From Catonia carolina (taxonomy: Eukaryota > Arthropoda > Insecta > Hemiptera > Achilidae), in contig JAQMRL010000014.1 in assembly GCA_035578175.1 (NCBI GenBank), forward strand, positions 13,839,774 through 13,903,773: a stretch of 64,000 nt of DNA, in the 5' to 3' direction. Below the pieces are notes generated by a model. It saw only the letters and a program-made list of their open reading frames with translations, was not told the origin of the DNA and made no database searches. A program made the position numbers and the translations under genes. This document shows, piece by piece, positions 54,165 to 64,000 of this stretch (position 1 is the stretch's first letter; every line of letters begins with the position of its first letter).

Positions 54165-54805
54165 AATAAAATTGCAAGCAACCGATATTAATTCTGGCAC
54201 CTTTTTCTAAAACCAAATCCTTAGAAAAAAAACAACTATCAAAAAAGGAAAACAGGTGCGCACCTCCACGTGGTATGGGTGGATAGCTGAACATAATTAA
54301 AGCGAAGTTAAGTGAACTAAAATGGAATTACTTTCACAAACTCACTATCACCAAATCTCATCCCACGTCATCACCTCTTTGGATAACATCCAAAGTTGTA
54401 ACTCGAGAATTTATTCTTTCCAAGGTTGAAACCTTTGACAGTCACAATATGGAAAGTTTCTTAAGAAATAATCCACCACTTGACAATGAACAGAATAACT
54501 GCACTCGGATTTGGTGCACAGTCACTTAAAGACACACATGAATCGCAGCATCTGAAAAGATCACAAGAAATAAATAAAAAGTGATCTTTTCAGAAGCAGA
54601 AAGGCAAAGATCTGCCAGAATGAAAGAATGCTGGAGGAAAATCAAAGAAAAGAACCAAAAGGGAGTGCCCAGAAATAGCCTCAAGTGATCCACTGTGGTC
54701 TCAAAAAATAAAAATAAAAAATTGGTAGCATCAGCTACGTTGCATAATTTTGGGGTTCAGCATATCAAATGGTTGGTTAAACCATTGAAGCTAAACATAT
54801 CATGT
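53933..54805. other. Unassigned region; (AAT)n and one hairpin
   Basis: (AAT)n at 54127-54163. CTGAAAAGATCAC..GTGATCTTTTCAG hairpin at 54552-54592. No coding motif. Confidence 0.5.
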
Positions 54806-55046
54806 GTTGTTGTTTAGGTCATCAGCCGAAAGGCTGTTTTGAATCTCTTTTAAGTGAAACGAGGAGTGGGAATTCAAATGTATTCTTCACTGAGAGGGTC
54901 TGGCATGCTTATCAGCATGCCAGACCCTCTAAAAAGCACTTACCTTCCACCCTGAAAATGACACCTTCACTTCATTCACCACAGGGTCTGGTTGTATAAT
55001 GAAATTCATTAATCTCAGAGAAGATAACTCTGATTAGTGTCTTATA

Positions 55047-55950
55047 CGAGGTGTGGCTATTAAAAAACGAGACTGACGTTATAAAACATGTTATCTTTAT
55101 TTTATACATAATCACTGATTGTCACCTCGAATAAACACTCCTTCTCTATCCCTACAATGCTCCATGCGAATTTTCCATTGTTGGAAACAGCGCTGGAAGT
55201 CATCTCCTGTCAGCTCCTTTAGGACACGTGCCGCTTTCTCTTTTACAGCTTCCACAGACTCAAATCTTGTCCCATTTAATGCAGATTTCACCTTAGGGAA
55301 CAGGTAGAAGTCACATGGTGCAAGATCTGGTGAATAAGATGGATCTTCTAACACTGAGATGCTTGGCTAGGAACCTCTTGACAGATAACGCGGAATGAGC
55401 TGGCGCATTATCTTGGTGGAGAACCCATGATTTTTCCTTCTACATTTCGAGGGATTTTTACCTCACTCTTTGATGTAGTTTAGAAAGTACCTCAAGGTAA
55501 AAATATTAATTAATTGTTTGACCTTCAGGAATCCAGTGAAGGTTCACAATCCCATGGATATAAAAAAAACATTGCTTTAAATTTTGACTTGCTCATTCGA
55601 TCTTTTCTGGCTCTCGGTGAAGTTAGGCAATTCCAGTGCATGGATTGGTGCTTTGTTTCTGGATCATAAGTAAAAAAAACTACGTTTCATCACATGTTAT
55701 TATCGTTTCCAAAGAATTTGGGTCATTTTCAATCGCATACAAAGTGTCAGTACAAACATTTTTGAGTGGCACGTGTCCTGAAGGAGCTGACAGAAGATGA
55801 CTTCCAGCACTGTTTCCAATAATGGAAAATTTCTAGGGAGAGTTGTATGGATAGAGAAGGAGTGTATATTGAAGGTGACAATAAGTGATTATGTATAAAA
55901 TAAAAATAAAATATTTACGTCAAGTCTCATTATTTAATAGTCACACCTCG
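55047..55950 (-). mobile_element. Foldback mariner with TA target duplication
   Basis: Left end CGAGGTGTGGCTATTAAAAA, right end inverted CGAGGTGTGACTATTAAATA, TA at 55045-55046 and 55951-55952. From 55766 to 55950 is an inverted copy of the left (transposase 3') end, replacing the 5' half of the gene. The joint follows ACAAACATTTTTGAG. Other S1 copies show the empty site, so this rearranged element moved as a unit. Confidence 0.85.
55110..55765 (-). pseudogene. Mariner transposase, C-terminal two thirds
   Basis: Minus-strand LEDPSYSPDLAPCDFYLFPK (third D), VKEKAARVLKELTGDDFQRC and a preceding DET..F region in shifted frames. Same family as the 28.05 kb copy. Confidence 0.8.
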
Positions 55951-56095
55951 TACACCTCTACCTCTTCTATTCTTAAATGCTTCAGCCATTTAATTGGTTG
56001 ACCATGTAATAAGAAACAGAACTATTTTTTGTAGTCCTGGAACTAACAGATTGAGTGCAAGTAATTTAACATTCCACCAGTCAGTTGTGGGCAGC

Positions 56096-56540
56096 GCATC
56101 TTACAGCACATCCATTCCCAAAAGGCATTCCCATGACTCAGTATCTGTAATACTTAACATAATACTAAAATTGTTGGGCAATACAAATTTATAGTTTTAC
56201 CAGTAAAACCTTCATAGTTGAATTCTATACATCCAAACAAGCTTGAACAAATTTTCAGCAGTATTAAAATTACTTTCTTCTATAATACTTAAGATAATAC
56301 TAAATTGTTGAATATTATACAAGTTGCATCTTTTCTTGTAAATTAGTTTACTCTGCACAGTCTTATTTTTTTCAAAACAAGTTGAAAATCAAATAAACTT
56401 GATTCATCACGAAGACACTGCGTAACGTTCATTATTTTCCAACACCTCATAGTTCTGCCCTCTGAAAAAATAAACAGAAATTTTTCATTTAATTAAATCA
56501 TATTTGTTTATATATTTTACTCAACAAGTTTGCCAAATAA
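56096..56540. other. Unassigned AT-rich region
   Basis: Nothing recognised. Confidence 0.4.
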
Positions 56541-57046
56541 TCTGGTGTGAAACAGTCACACAACTTTCTCTTGCCAATGAAAATAATTAAAAAAATACCC
56601 TAACATTAGTAATAAAACATTCAAAATAAACATAAAACTAACCTCAATAAACATAACCTTATTTTAATTATGAGTTAAAGACGCAAAATGAAAATCAACC
56701 TCAGTTTGGCTTAAAAATATAAAAAATCACTCTTTCACGCTATACTAGGCTCTGTAGAGAAAAATGCTAAATAAAAATTGTAGATCTTTAATTTCCTATA
56801 AATTATATTTTATACACTTTTGTCATAAAATAATACTAAGGCTGTATTCTTAAAAAAAAAAACAGAAAATCGCTAAACTAAGCGTTAAACAAACAAAATG
56901 TTTGAAATAAAAGTTCTAGGATTTTAAATTTTCTACAACTTTTATTATATACTTTTTTGCACTAAAATGCATATTAAAGCCGCAATCTTAAAAAAAATTT
57001 GACAAGAAAACAGCCTCCTTAAGAATTTCAGCAGACATGGCACCTA
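56541..57046 (-). mobile_element. H1 element, 3' part (split by MITE)
   Basis: TCTGGTGTGAAACAGTCACA to CAGCAGACATGGCACCTA. Resumes at 57382. Confidence 0.85.
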
Positions 57047-57381
57047 TAGTCCAGCCTCTCTTAGTTTGCTCCTAATGTAAACAAATAATGATGTCACTGA
57101 GCATGCGCATTGTATCAAAATGTGTACACGCTGATTAAAAAGTAACAACAAAATACTTTCAAAAGTATTTAAATACAAAATACTTTTAAAAGTATTTATC
57201 TAAATGAAATTGTTAGGCCTACATCATATATTGACTGATGTTTTTAGTACTTTAAGTACTTATAATTTAAAAAATAGTTAACCTAACAGGGATACAACAT
57301 CCGTAAAGACTCTAGCGTGCACCCTGTAGTCGCTGGCTTTGGTTTGTTGACAGTAGGAGCAAACTAAGAACGGCTGAACTG
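57047..57381. mobile_element. 335-bp MITE, TA target duplication, inserted in H1
   Basis: Left TAGTCCAGCCTCTCTTAGTT and inverted right CAGTTCAGCCGTTCTTAGTT, both continuing into TGCTCCTA.TGT.AACAAA. TA at 57045-57046 and 57382-57383. Every other H1 copy shows the empty site GCGCCTACCCTATC. Probably Tc1/mariner-mobilised. Confidence 0.85.
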
Positions 57382-57834
57382 TACCTTCTCTTGTAGAGCA
57401 TAAAAAAATTAGTAAATGCGATTTTCAAAAAAATTGTAAGAGCCATTTTTGAGAAATCGCAAAAAGTGAAAAATGACATGAATAAACTACTAATTCCGGT
57501 TGACTGATTTTGATAAAAATGTTCGTATCTGGTCCGGTAGTACTATCTAACTTAAGTTTCAAGTTCGTACGATGTTCCGTTCTTGAGATATTTTCTTCAC
57601 ACACGCACGCACGCACACGCACACGAACACACACACACACACACACGATGTTCCGTACACGCACGCGCGCACACACACACACACAAACACACACAGACCA
57701 ATTGCTAAAAACATGATTTTGGGTTCAGGGGGTCTGAAAACATGTAGATCCGGTGAAAACACAATTTCAAAAATTCAACATGAAAACAATACTTTCCTTC
57801 TATATATTCATACAGGCAAGAAAAAGTAAAAAAC
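57382..57834 (-). mobile_element. H1 element, 5' part (continuation)
   Basis: Resumes CCTTCTCTTGTAGAGCATAA and ends AGGCAAGAAAAAGT. Its microsatellite (57599-57696) is split by a duplicated CGATGTTCCGT from the flanking H1 block, evidence of slippage or conversion across the tract. Confidence 0.85.
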
Positions 57835-58094
57835 TTCAGATGCCTTTTTATTAACCAGGTATGCATGAGCTCTGCTTGGAATAGACAATATTCCTCTTTC
57901 GTAATTTCAGAACATATGAAGAAGTGACTAGATACAAACCTACTTATTAACTTAAATTTCACTGTTTTTCACCAACCATTCACGAATTACCTGTTTTTTA
58001 GAATACGAGGATTAATTCATAATCTTGGTTCCAAAATTTTCTTGAACATTATTCAAAAAAATTTCTGTTAAATATTGACAAGTCTCCTTTATGC

Positions 58095-58405
58095 CAAAAC
58101 AGGGAGGTAGAGTGTTAAATTATTTACTCAATCTGTTAATTCCAGAGCTAAAAAAAAAGTTCTGTTTTGATAACATGGTCAGCCAATTATATGACTGAAG
58201 CATTTAAGAACAGAAGAGGTAGAGTTGTAAAAGACACCAGTTAAAATTTATCTCCTGTGAGAATAATGGATTTCATTATACAGACAGATTCTGTGATAAA
58301 TGAAGTGAAGGTGTCATTTGCAGGATGGAAACTATATGCTTATTGGCATGCTGATAAGTATACTTTTTCACTCAATGAGGAAGGCAATGGTAAACCACCA
58401 TTGCA
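58095..58405 (+). mobile_element. S1 retroposon, 3'-truncated
   Basis: CAGGGAGGTAGAGTGTTAAA to GGCAATGGTAAACCACC, where a 70-bp tandem duplication begins. Confidence 0.75.
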
Positions 58406-58527
58406 TAAAATATAAATAATTTTACAACACACAGGCGAGAGAAAACAAAAAAATTATTGGTAAACCACCATTGCATAAAATATAAATCATTGTACAACAC
58501 ACAGGTGAGAGAAAACAAAAAAAATAT
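58388..58527 (+). repeat. 70-bp direct tandem duplication
   Basis: TGGTAAACCACCATTGCATA through AACACACAGG and GAGAGAAAACAAAAAAA occurs twice in succession. The duplicated unit includes the last S1 bases. Confidence 0.85.
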
Positions 58528-60384
58528 TAACACGTTATAAAAACAAGAAAACAAAATTATTAATACAAATTTATTTAAATAGAAAAATATAACATCTTTT
58601 TGATTTGACTATTTTTAATAACTAAACAGATTAATAAATGCATTCAATTATATTAAAATTTTTAAATTGCACCGTTTATAAATGTATTACTTATATACAA
58701 TTTTATATAACTATTTACTAATATTATGTACAATATTAACATACAAAACTAATCTCTTTATTTACAACAATATGCAGAGCGTAAACAAAATTTTGAACTT
58801 ATTTCTAAAAAAATGCAATTAAATTACAAATTAATTGCAGTACATGGATTTTTCCATCAATTTTAAAAATAAAAAGAGGTCTTAATCCAGTTTAAAAAGA
58901 GGTTTTAATATTAAGAGAGAAGGTTAGTCTATGTTAATACCAGAAACCTTGATAAAATTAAATATTTATGGGTACAAAGTTTTAAAACTGTCATCGATCA
59001 TTTTCTTATGTCTGCCCATCTACCATACCCAGATATCAGAAACTACAAGAGACAGGAACAAGCTGTTTTCGGATTTGTAATTTACACAAAAATTTGAAGG
59101 GTTGAAATTGGGTTTGAAGTTCCAGTTTCGACCAGAAGTAGCCCAAAACCAGAAGTCAAAATATCAAAGTCAGAAACCATAAGAGATAAAGACAAATGCT
59201 TTTTGAATTTGTAATCTATACAAAGAATGGGTTAAGTTTGAAGTTACACCAACCAGTTACACTTACCACTACACCAACGGGTCAACGTAGTTCAATTGGT
59301 GAATTTAAATGTTATTTGATAACGCTCTGTATAAAAAAGCTATATACAATTTAACAGTTTAAAAAAAAGACAGAAATTAAATTTCCATTTGTAATTAAAA
59401 TACAAGATATGGGATCAGTCGCAGAATATCTTTTAGTTACTGTACTTATATATTTTATTTAACTTGAGTATTATGGTATCATAACCATTCTACAGTGAAA
59501 AATTACATTGACATCTTGTTTACAGTATTAGTAAAAAATTTTAAATAAAAACATTTCGAAAACAGCTCAGTGTTATGATATTTACAAAAAGTAACTACGT
59601 TTACTAGGATTTGAACCAAGGAACCTTTATCTCCGAAAATCAGCTGTTAAACACCTGACTCATGGTGACGTCTTTACCACTAGACCAACCCAGTGGGGCC
59701 ACGTTAATAATATTAATCAATTAAATTAATACACAAATTTTAATTTTTGCAAAAAGCGACTGATACCATCTTGTATAAAACTAAAACTATTATACACAAA
59801 AAACCATTGTTAAAAAATTACAAATTTATAAAATTAAGTAGAAAAAATTCAGTTATTAAAACATTAATAAAACCCTGTTTGACATTAGCTTTAAGATTAT
59901 TTACAAAATAAAAAATTTCATTTCAATACAATACATAATTACAATGATCACATTTTTTTTGATATTTTCAGAATTAAATACAGTAATTTCTCATAAATGG
60001 AATGATATCAATATTTGGATACAGAATAAAAATATATAATAATTGTTTATTATTATATTATAACAAAATAGGTACATCGAAACTAAAAAATACCAAGAAT
60101 TTTAAAATGAAAGATAATAGATTTTGGCACATACTGTACTCTACTGAATTTTTCATGCAGGGTTACTTTAAAAGAATGGTAGGGTTGCAGTAATTCAAAC
60201 CAAGAGTAGGGAAATTTTGAGATGTTTTATTGGTAACTCTGATAGCCTCCAACCCAAAATTTGTCAACTGCAGTTCTAACCTCAACTCAAGGTTTTGGGT
60301 TGTTGTTAAGTATGATGAAAAAGCAAGTAATAGAGTCTTTCTTCTTTGTTGAAATCACTTAATTGAATTATGTATCGATTATTT
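58528..60384. other. Mostly unassigned AT-rich region
   Basis: Two copies of the TTTTCGGATTTGTAATTTAC-type repeat lie at 59037-59110 and 59176-59245, followed by a tRNA-like minus-strand head GTTGGTGTAGTGGTAAGTGT (near 59270). An S3 head fragment occupies 59585-59698. No gene. Confidence 0.5.
59585..59698 (-). mobile_element. S3 SINE head fragment
   Basis: Minus strand CCCACTGGGTTGGTCTAGTG, CAGCTGATTTTCGGAGATA and TTGGTTCAAATCCTAG carry the A- and B-box-like elements. Confidence 0.7.
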
Positions 60385-60743
60385 ACATTCAATTTGTTCG
60401 TTATAGGGCTAAAATAAATAGTTATGTTTCTTATCACATGGTCAGCCAATTAAATGACTGAATCATTTAAGAACAGAAGAAGTAGAGGTGCAAAAGACTT
60501 AATCAGAGTTGTCTTCTCTGAAAGTAATGAATTTTATTATACAGCCAGACCCAGTGGTGAATGAAGTGAAGGTGTCATTTGCAGAGTGGAAAATATGTGC
60601 TTTTCATAAGGCCCGGCATGCTGATAAGCATACTTTTCCACTCAGTGAAGAAGGCAATAGTAAACCACCTCACACCTCATTTTACTTAGTAAAACATCTA
60701 CAGGTTCAAACCAGCCTTTCAGCTGATGACCTAAACAACAATC
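60385..60743 (+). mobile_element. S1 retroposon, nearly full length
   Basis: ATTCAATTTGTTCGTTATAG to GCTGATGACCTAAACAACAA. Lacks the extreme 5' hairpin-like head. Confidence 0.78.
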
Positions 60744-61250
60744 CACACAAAAAGTTAAAAGTTAAAAATTAATGAAGCATTGACAACCGTAACAGAAGAT
60801 ATGTTAAGTAACGTTCAGACAGAAACTAAATATCGATTGGATATTTTCCAAACGACAAATGATATACATATTGGAAATTATTAATTATGTCAAAAAAAAG
60901 TTTGAGATGATAAATTCGATAAATAAACAACATCAACTGTAAGTATTTCTGTTTTCATTTATAATTCAAAACCCCACCATTTTTTTATGATAACCCTGTT
61001 TCTTTGTTTCCATTTTTACAAAATAAAACAACCAAATTGAATATGTATGTTAATTTAGTTTCTTATCAATACTACATACTTATGAAATTCAAAAATTTTT
61101 AAAGGGGTAGTCAAGAAAAAAATTTAATTCCTCAGAAAAATACTTAAAAATTTTCAACGACAAAAGTGTGGCTATAAAATAATGAAATTAATTTTGTAAA
61201 ACTTATTATTCTCTTTAACACACACCCCTTTTATAAATAAATCCTCCGCA
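60744..61250. other. Unassigned AT-rich region
   Basis: Nothing recognised. Confidence 0.4.
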
Positions 61251-61256
61251 ATATAA

Positions 61257-61660
61257 TGTGTCTGAAGGTAGTAGATGGACAATATAGGTTACGACGTCAA
61301 GAAGGAAAATGAACGATGGAAACAATTAGAAAAAGAAAACGAAATTTTTATGGACATCTGTATAGATGGATGACAACTGGTTAAAACAAATGTTAAAGAC
61401 ATTAAACATAATATCCAAAATGTCGGATAAATGTTTTAAAAAAGTCAGAAAGGATATTGAGAAAACCGGAATAAACCGAGAAAACTTAATGAACCGGACC
61501 AAATTCAGACAACAAAGTACAGACTTTAAGGGTTTCCATGAAGAGCAAAAACAGTACACCAGGTGGATAGAAGAAAAGGAGAAAAACCTGACAATGAATG
61601 AATGCTGAGAATGTGGGTTGAAAAACGGCTTTCAGAAATGTCTTAAGTCATGTTATACCT
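61257..61660 (+). pseudogene. LINE 3' end fragment
   Basis: The frame at 61366-61608 includes DDNWLKQMLKTLNIISKMSD, FKKVRKDIEKTGINRENLMN and DFKGFHEEQKQYTRWIEEKE. This matches the tail of the decayed LINE at 53100-53470 block for block, including AATGAATGAATGCTGAGAAT near the end. Confidence 0.65.
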
Positions 61661-61884
61661 TGGACAATTCAAATTGGCACAAGCAGCTTCGGTGTTTATC
61701 TACTCCACTCTTCATCCCTCGCCATGCAACAACGGTACTGTCACAAAAGTATACAATCGCTACTGTAATGTGCGACCCACGCACGGTCACTACACTGTAG
61801 TTATTAATCTGTCAGACATAATGATGTGATTAATTTGTTTTCATATATGATTTTCTGTTATTTATATATTCAGATGAATTTTTA
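61661..61884. other. Unassigned spacer
   Basis: Nothing recognised. Confidence 0.4.
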
Positions 61885-62845
61885 CTTTCTCTTGCCTATA
61901 TGAATATATAGGAAGGAAAGTATTGTTTTCATGTCGATTTTAAGAAATCGAGTTTTCACCGGATCTATACGTTTTCAGACCCCCTGAACCCAAAAAACAT
62001 GTTTTTAGCGATTGGTCTGTGTGTGTGTCTGTGTGTGTGTGTGTGTGTGTGTGTCTGTGTGTGAACAGAATATCTCAAGAACGGAACATCGTACAAACTT
62101 GAAACTTGAAACTTAAGTTACATACCACTACCGGACGCGACACGAACATTTTCATCAAAATCGGTCAACCGGAAGTAGTAGTTTATTCGTATAATTTTTC
62201 AGTTTTTTGCGATTTTCTCAAAAACTGGTCCTACGATTTTTTTTAAAATCGCCTATTTTACTCAATTTTTTATTCTCTACAAGATAGGGTACCTAGGCGC
62301 CAAGTTTGCTGAAATTCTCGGTGAGGCTGTTTTCACGTAAAAACGTTTTTTTAAGATTACGGCTTTAATATAAATTTTAGCGCAAAAACTTATATAATAA
62401 AAGTTGTAGAGAATTTAAAAACCTACAACTTTTATTTCAAACATTTTTTTGTATAACGCTTAGTTTAGCGGTAATTTGCGATTTTCTGTTTTTTTTCTCA
62501 CGAAAACGTGAGAAAAATCGATTTTTTAAACATTTCGGCCTTAGTATGCATTTTACGACAAAAGTGTATATAATTAAATTTGTAGAAAATTAAAAGATCT
62601 ACAACTTTTATTTAGAGCATTTTTCTCTACAGAGCCTAGTTTAGAGAGAAAGAGTGATTTTCCGTATTTCTAAGCCAAAATGAGGTTGATTTTCATTTTG
62701 CGTCTTTCACTCATGATTAAAATTAGGTTATATTTTTTGAGGTTAGTTTTTTGTTTATTTCTTATGTTTTATTACTAATGTTAGGTTTATTGTTAATTAT
62801 TTGCATTGGCAAGAGAAAGTTGTGTGAGTGTTTCACACCAGATTT
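61885..62845 (+). mobile_element. H1 element, full length
   Basis: ACTTTCTCTTGCCTATATGA to TTCACACCAGA plus T run. The microsatellite at 62017-62062 is GT with TCTG interruptions. It shares subfamily variants (CGTAAAAACG, TTTGTAGAAAATTAAAAGAT, AGCCTAGTTTAGAGAGAAAG) with the 41308 copy. Among the best-preserved H1 copies. Confidence 0.9.
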
Positions 62846-64000
62846 TTTTTAGTTAGTTGCGTGCATCTGTAGAGTATAGTTTAGTGAGTTTTTGCAGTTT
62901 AGTTCTTATAATTTATAATTTAAATTTTTACTGGGACAAATTAAATACATATTTTAAAATGAAAAAGTTATTTGTATGTTTGTATTTTGAAATAAGGTTG
63001 TAGGCATTTGCATACATTAAAATTTGTACACCTTGTTGAAAGAATAGATTATGGATATTCTTTATGCAGAACTGTGTGTACACGTGGAGCAAGAGTTGTG
63101 CCAGTTCAAATTGTCCACAGTATACATGGTATAAAATTGACCCTAGATACGAGTGGGAAAAACAAATGTTTTTTTAACAAATTTAAGATTTTTGGCTGAA
63201 TATGAAAAATGGTAAATACCTTGTTAATTTCAATGATTTTCTTCTCGAAAATCAAACTTTCATATCTTCATTTGTAGTTGAAATATTTTGACAAGGTTTT
63301 TTTCAATCAAAAACTTGTTTTTTCCTTTATTAGTACTGTTAATTTAATACAGATTGCAGCACTATAAACATGAGCTACCCTATCTTGTAATTGTTTATTT
63401 TTTTTAATGTAATATTGTTGTAATATAAAAATTAAAATACTCATAACTTGCCTTGTAATTGAGGTAAATTAATATTTTTTTTTAAAGAAAGATTTTAAAA
63501 TTTATTATAAATTGCATTAACATCTTAATCATTAGTAATTACATTGGGTTGAGAAACGTTGAATATAAACTTGTAACCATTTTCCAGACTCTAGCCAAGT
63601 TACTAGAATATTGTTTTTGAATCAAGTTAAGAAAATATCAATTGAGATAATGTTTTCGTGAAGCAGTACATTTTCAACCCACCCTTTTTAAGGAGTTATA
63701 GTGGTGATAAAATTAATGAAAATTTAGAAAAACATTCTCCTGTAATTCGTAGATGAATTGTTAAAATATAAATTCCCTATTCCTTAAAAAGAAAAAATTA
63801 TTTTGCTCAAACCCTCCTTAACTAAAAGAAAATAATGGTAAATTAATCTTAATATTATACAAATTAAATACTAATATTTACATAACCTTGACTACCTCTT
63901 TTCCAATTTCATGACTTTAGTAATAGACTTGCGACAAAAAACATGATAATGCATTTTTAAAAATACCTAACCGATACTATATGATAGATAAACAACATTA
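62846..64000. other. Unassigned AT-rich end of window
   Basis: No repeat family, RNA or convincing frame. The 63-codon frame at 63008-63199 has no recognised motif. Confidence 0.4.

Larger units (their letters stand above)
54808..56095 (-). mobile_element. S1 retroposon, full length, split by foldback mariner
   Basis: 54808-55046 and 55951-56095 together make one S1. A perfect 16-bp palindrome at 54895-54932 (AGAGGGTCTGGCATGC..GCATGCCAGACCCTCT) replaces the normal sequence between the GGCATGC element and the next block. Confidence 0.8.

Overview
This 64 kb window is AT-rich eukaryotic DNA, almost certainly from an insect. A hemipteroid origin is only a guess, from the style of the transposons and SINEs. 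I found no host gene, rRNA gene or genuine tRNA gene. Nearly everything recognisable is a mobile element, a decayed piece of one, a satellite or a microsatellite. Most long open frames are read-through of (CA)n, (TTC)n or satellite DNA. All family names below (H1, S1, S2, S3, P1, FB1-3) are mine, for use within this window.

The dominant component is H1, a repeat of about 0.95-1.05 kb. There are roughly 25 full or partial copies on both strands. In its forward orientation H1 begins ACTTTCTCTTGCC followed by a small CCTATA..TATAGG hairpin. It carries a (GT)n or (GT/GC)n microsatellite at a fixed internal position, and then two diverged direct repeats of about 160 bp. It ends GGCAAGAGAAAGT, a GTGTGA..TCACAC hairpin and CCAGA beside a T run. 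Two filled/empty site comparisons inside the window show insertion into T runs with no other target duplication. This matches the non-autonomous Helitron/Helentron (HINE, DINE-1-like) plan. Partial tandem arrays, doubled 3' ends and a 172-bp satellite carrying an H1-like 5' end accompany it.

Retroelements: S1, about 400 bp with an AAC-rich tail; S2, tRNA-headed with a CGGACGTTAAACC or related tail; S3, tRNA-headed, about 310 bp; and several dead LINE pieces. The LINE pieces are a 248-codon RT C-terminus at 42.7-43.5 kb, fragments at 51.8-53.5 and 61.2-61.7 kb, and a minus-strand piece at 33.9-34.7 kb split by an S1 insertion.

DNA transposons: several mariner relatives, including a near-complete one at 28.05-29.36 kb, two foldback derivatives of it at 18.3 and 55.0 kb, another family at 36.4-37.8 kb and a Tc1/mariner-superfamily relic at 22.8-24.2 kb. 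There is also a Tigger/pogo deletion derivative at 11.2-12.4 kb, a TTAA-flanked element at 42.6-44.1 kb, a TIR element at 25.3-26.4 kb, three large palindromic foldback elements, an inverted MITE pair at 35.05-35.67 kb and a TA-flanked MITE at 57.05-57.38 kb.

Layout: 0-9 kb holds a mariner end, P1/S1 repeats, H1 copies, a polypurine tract and the 172-bp satellite. 9-18 kb holds H1, Tigger, a ~200 bp TG tract, a TTC tract and a GC-rich island with two histone-type stem-loops. 18-31 kb is mostly mariner and foldback DNA plus a 206-bp tandem repeat. 31-45 kb holds nested LINE/SINE/mariner insertions and a 340-bp tandem duplication whose two copies were invaded differently. 45-64 kb holds an H1 cluster, palindromes, LINE relics, S1 copies and unassigned AT-rich DNA. 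The nesting allows relative dating, but no gene pathway operates here.
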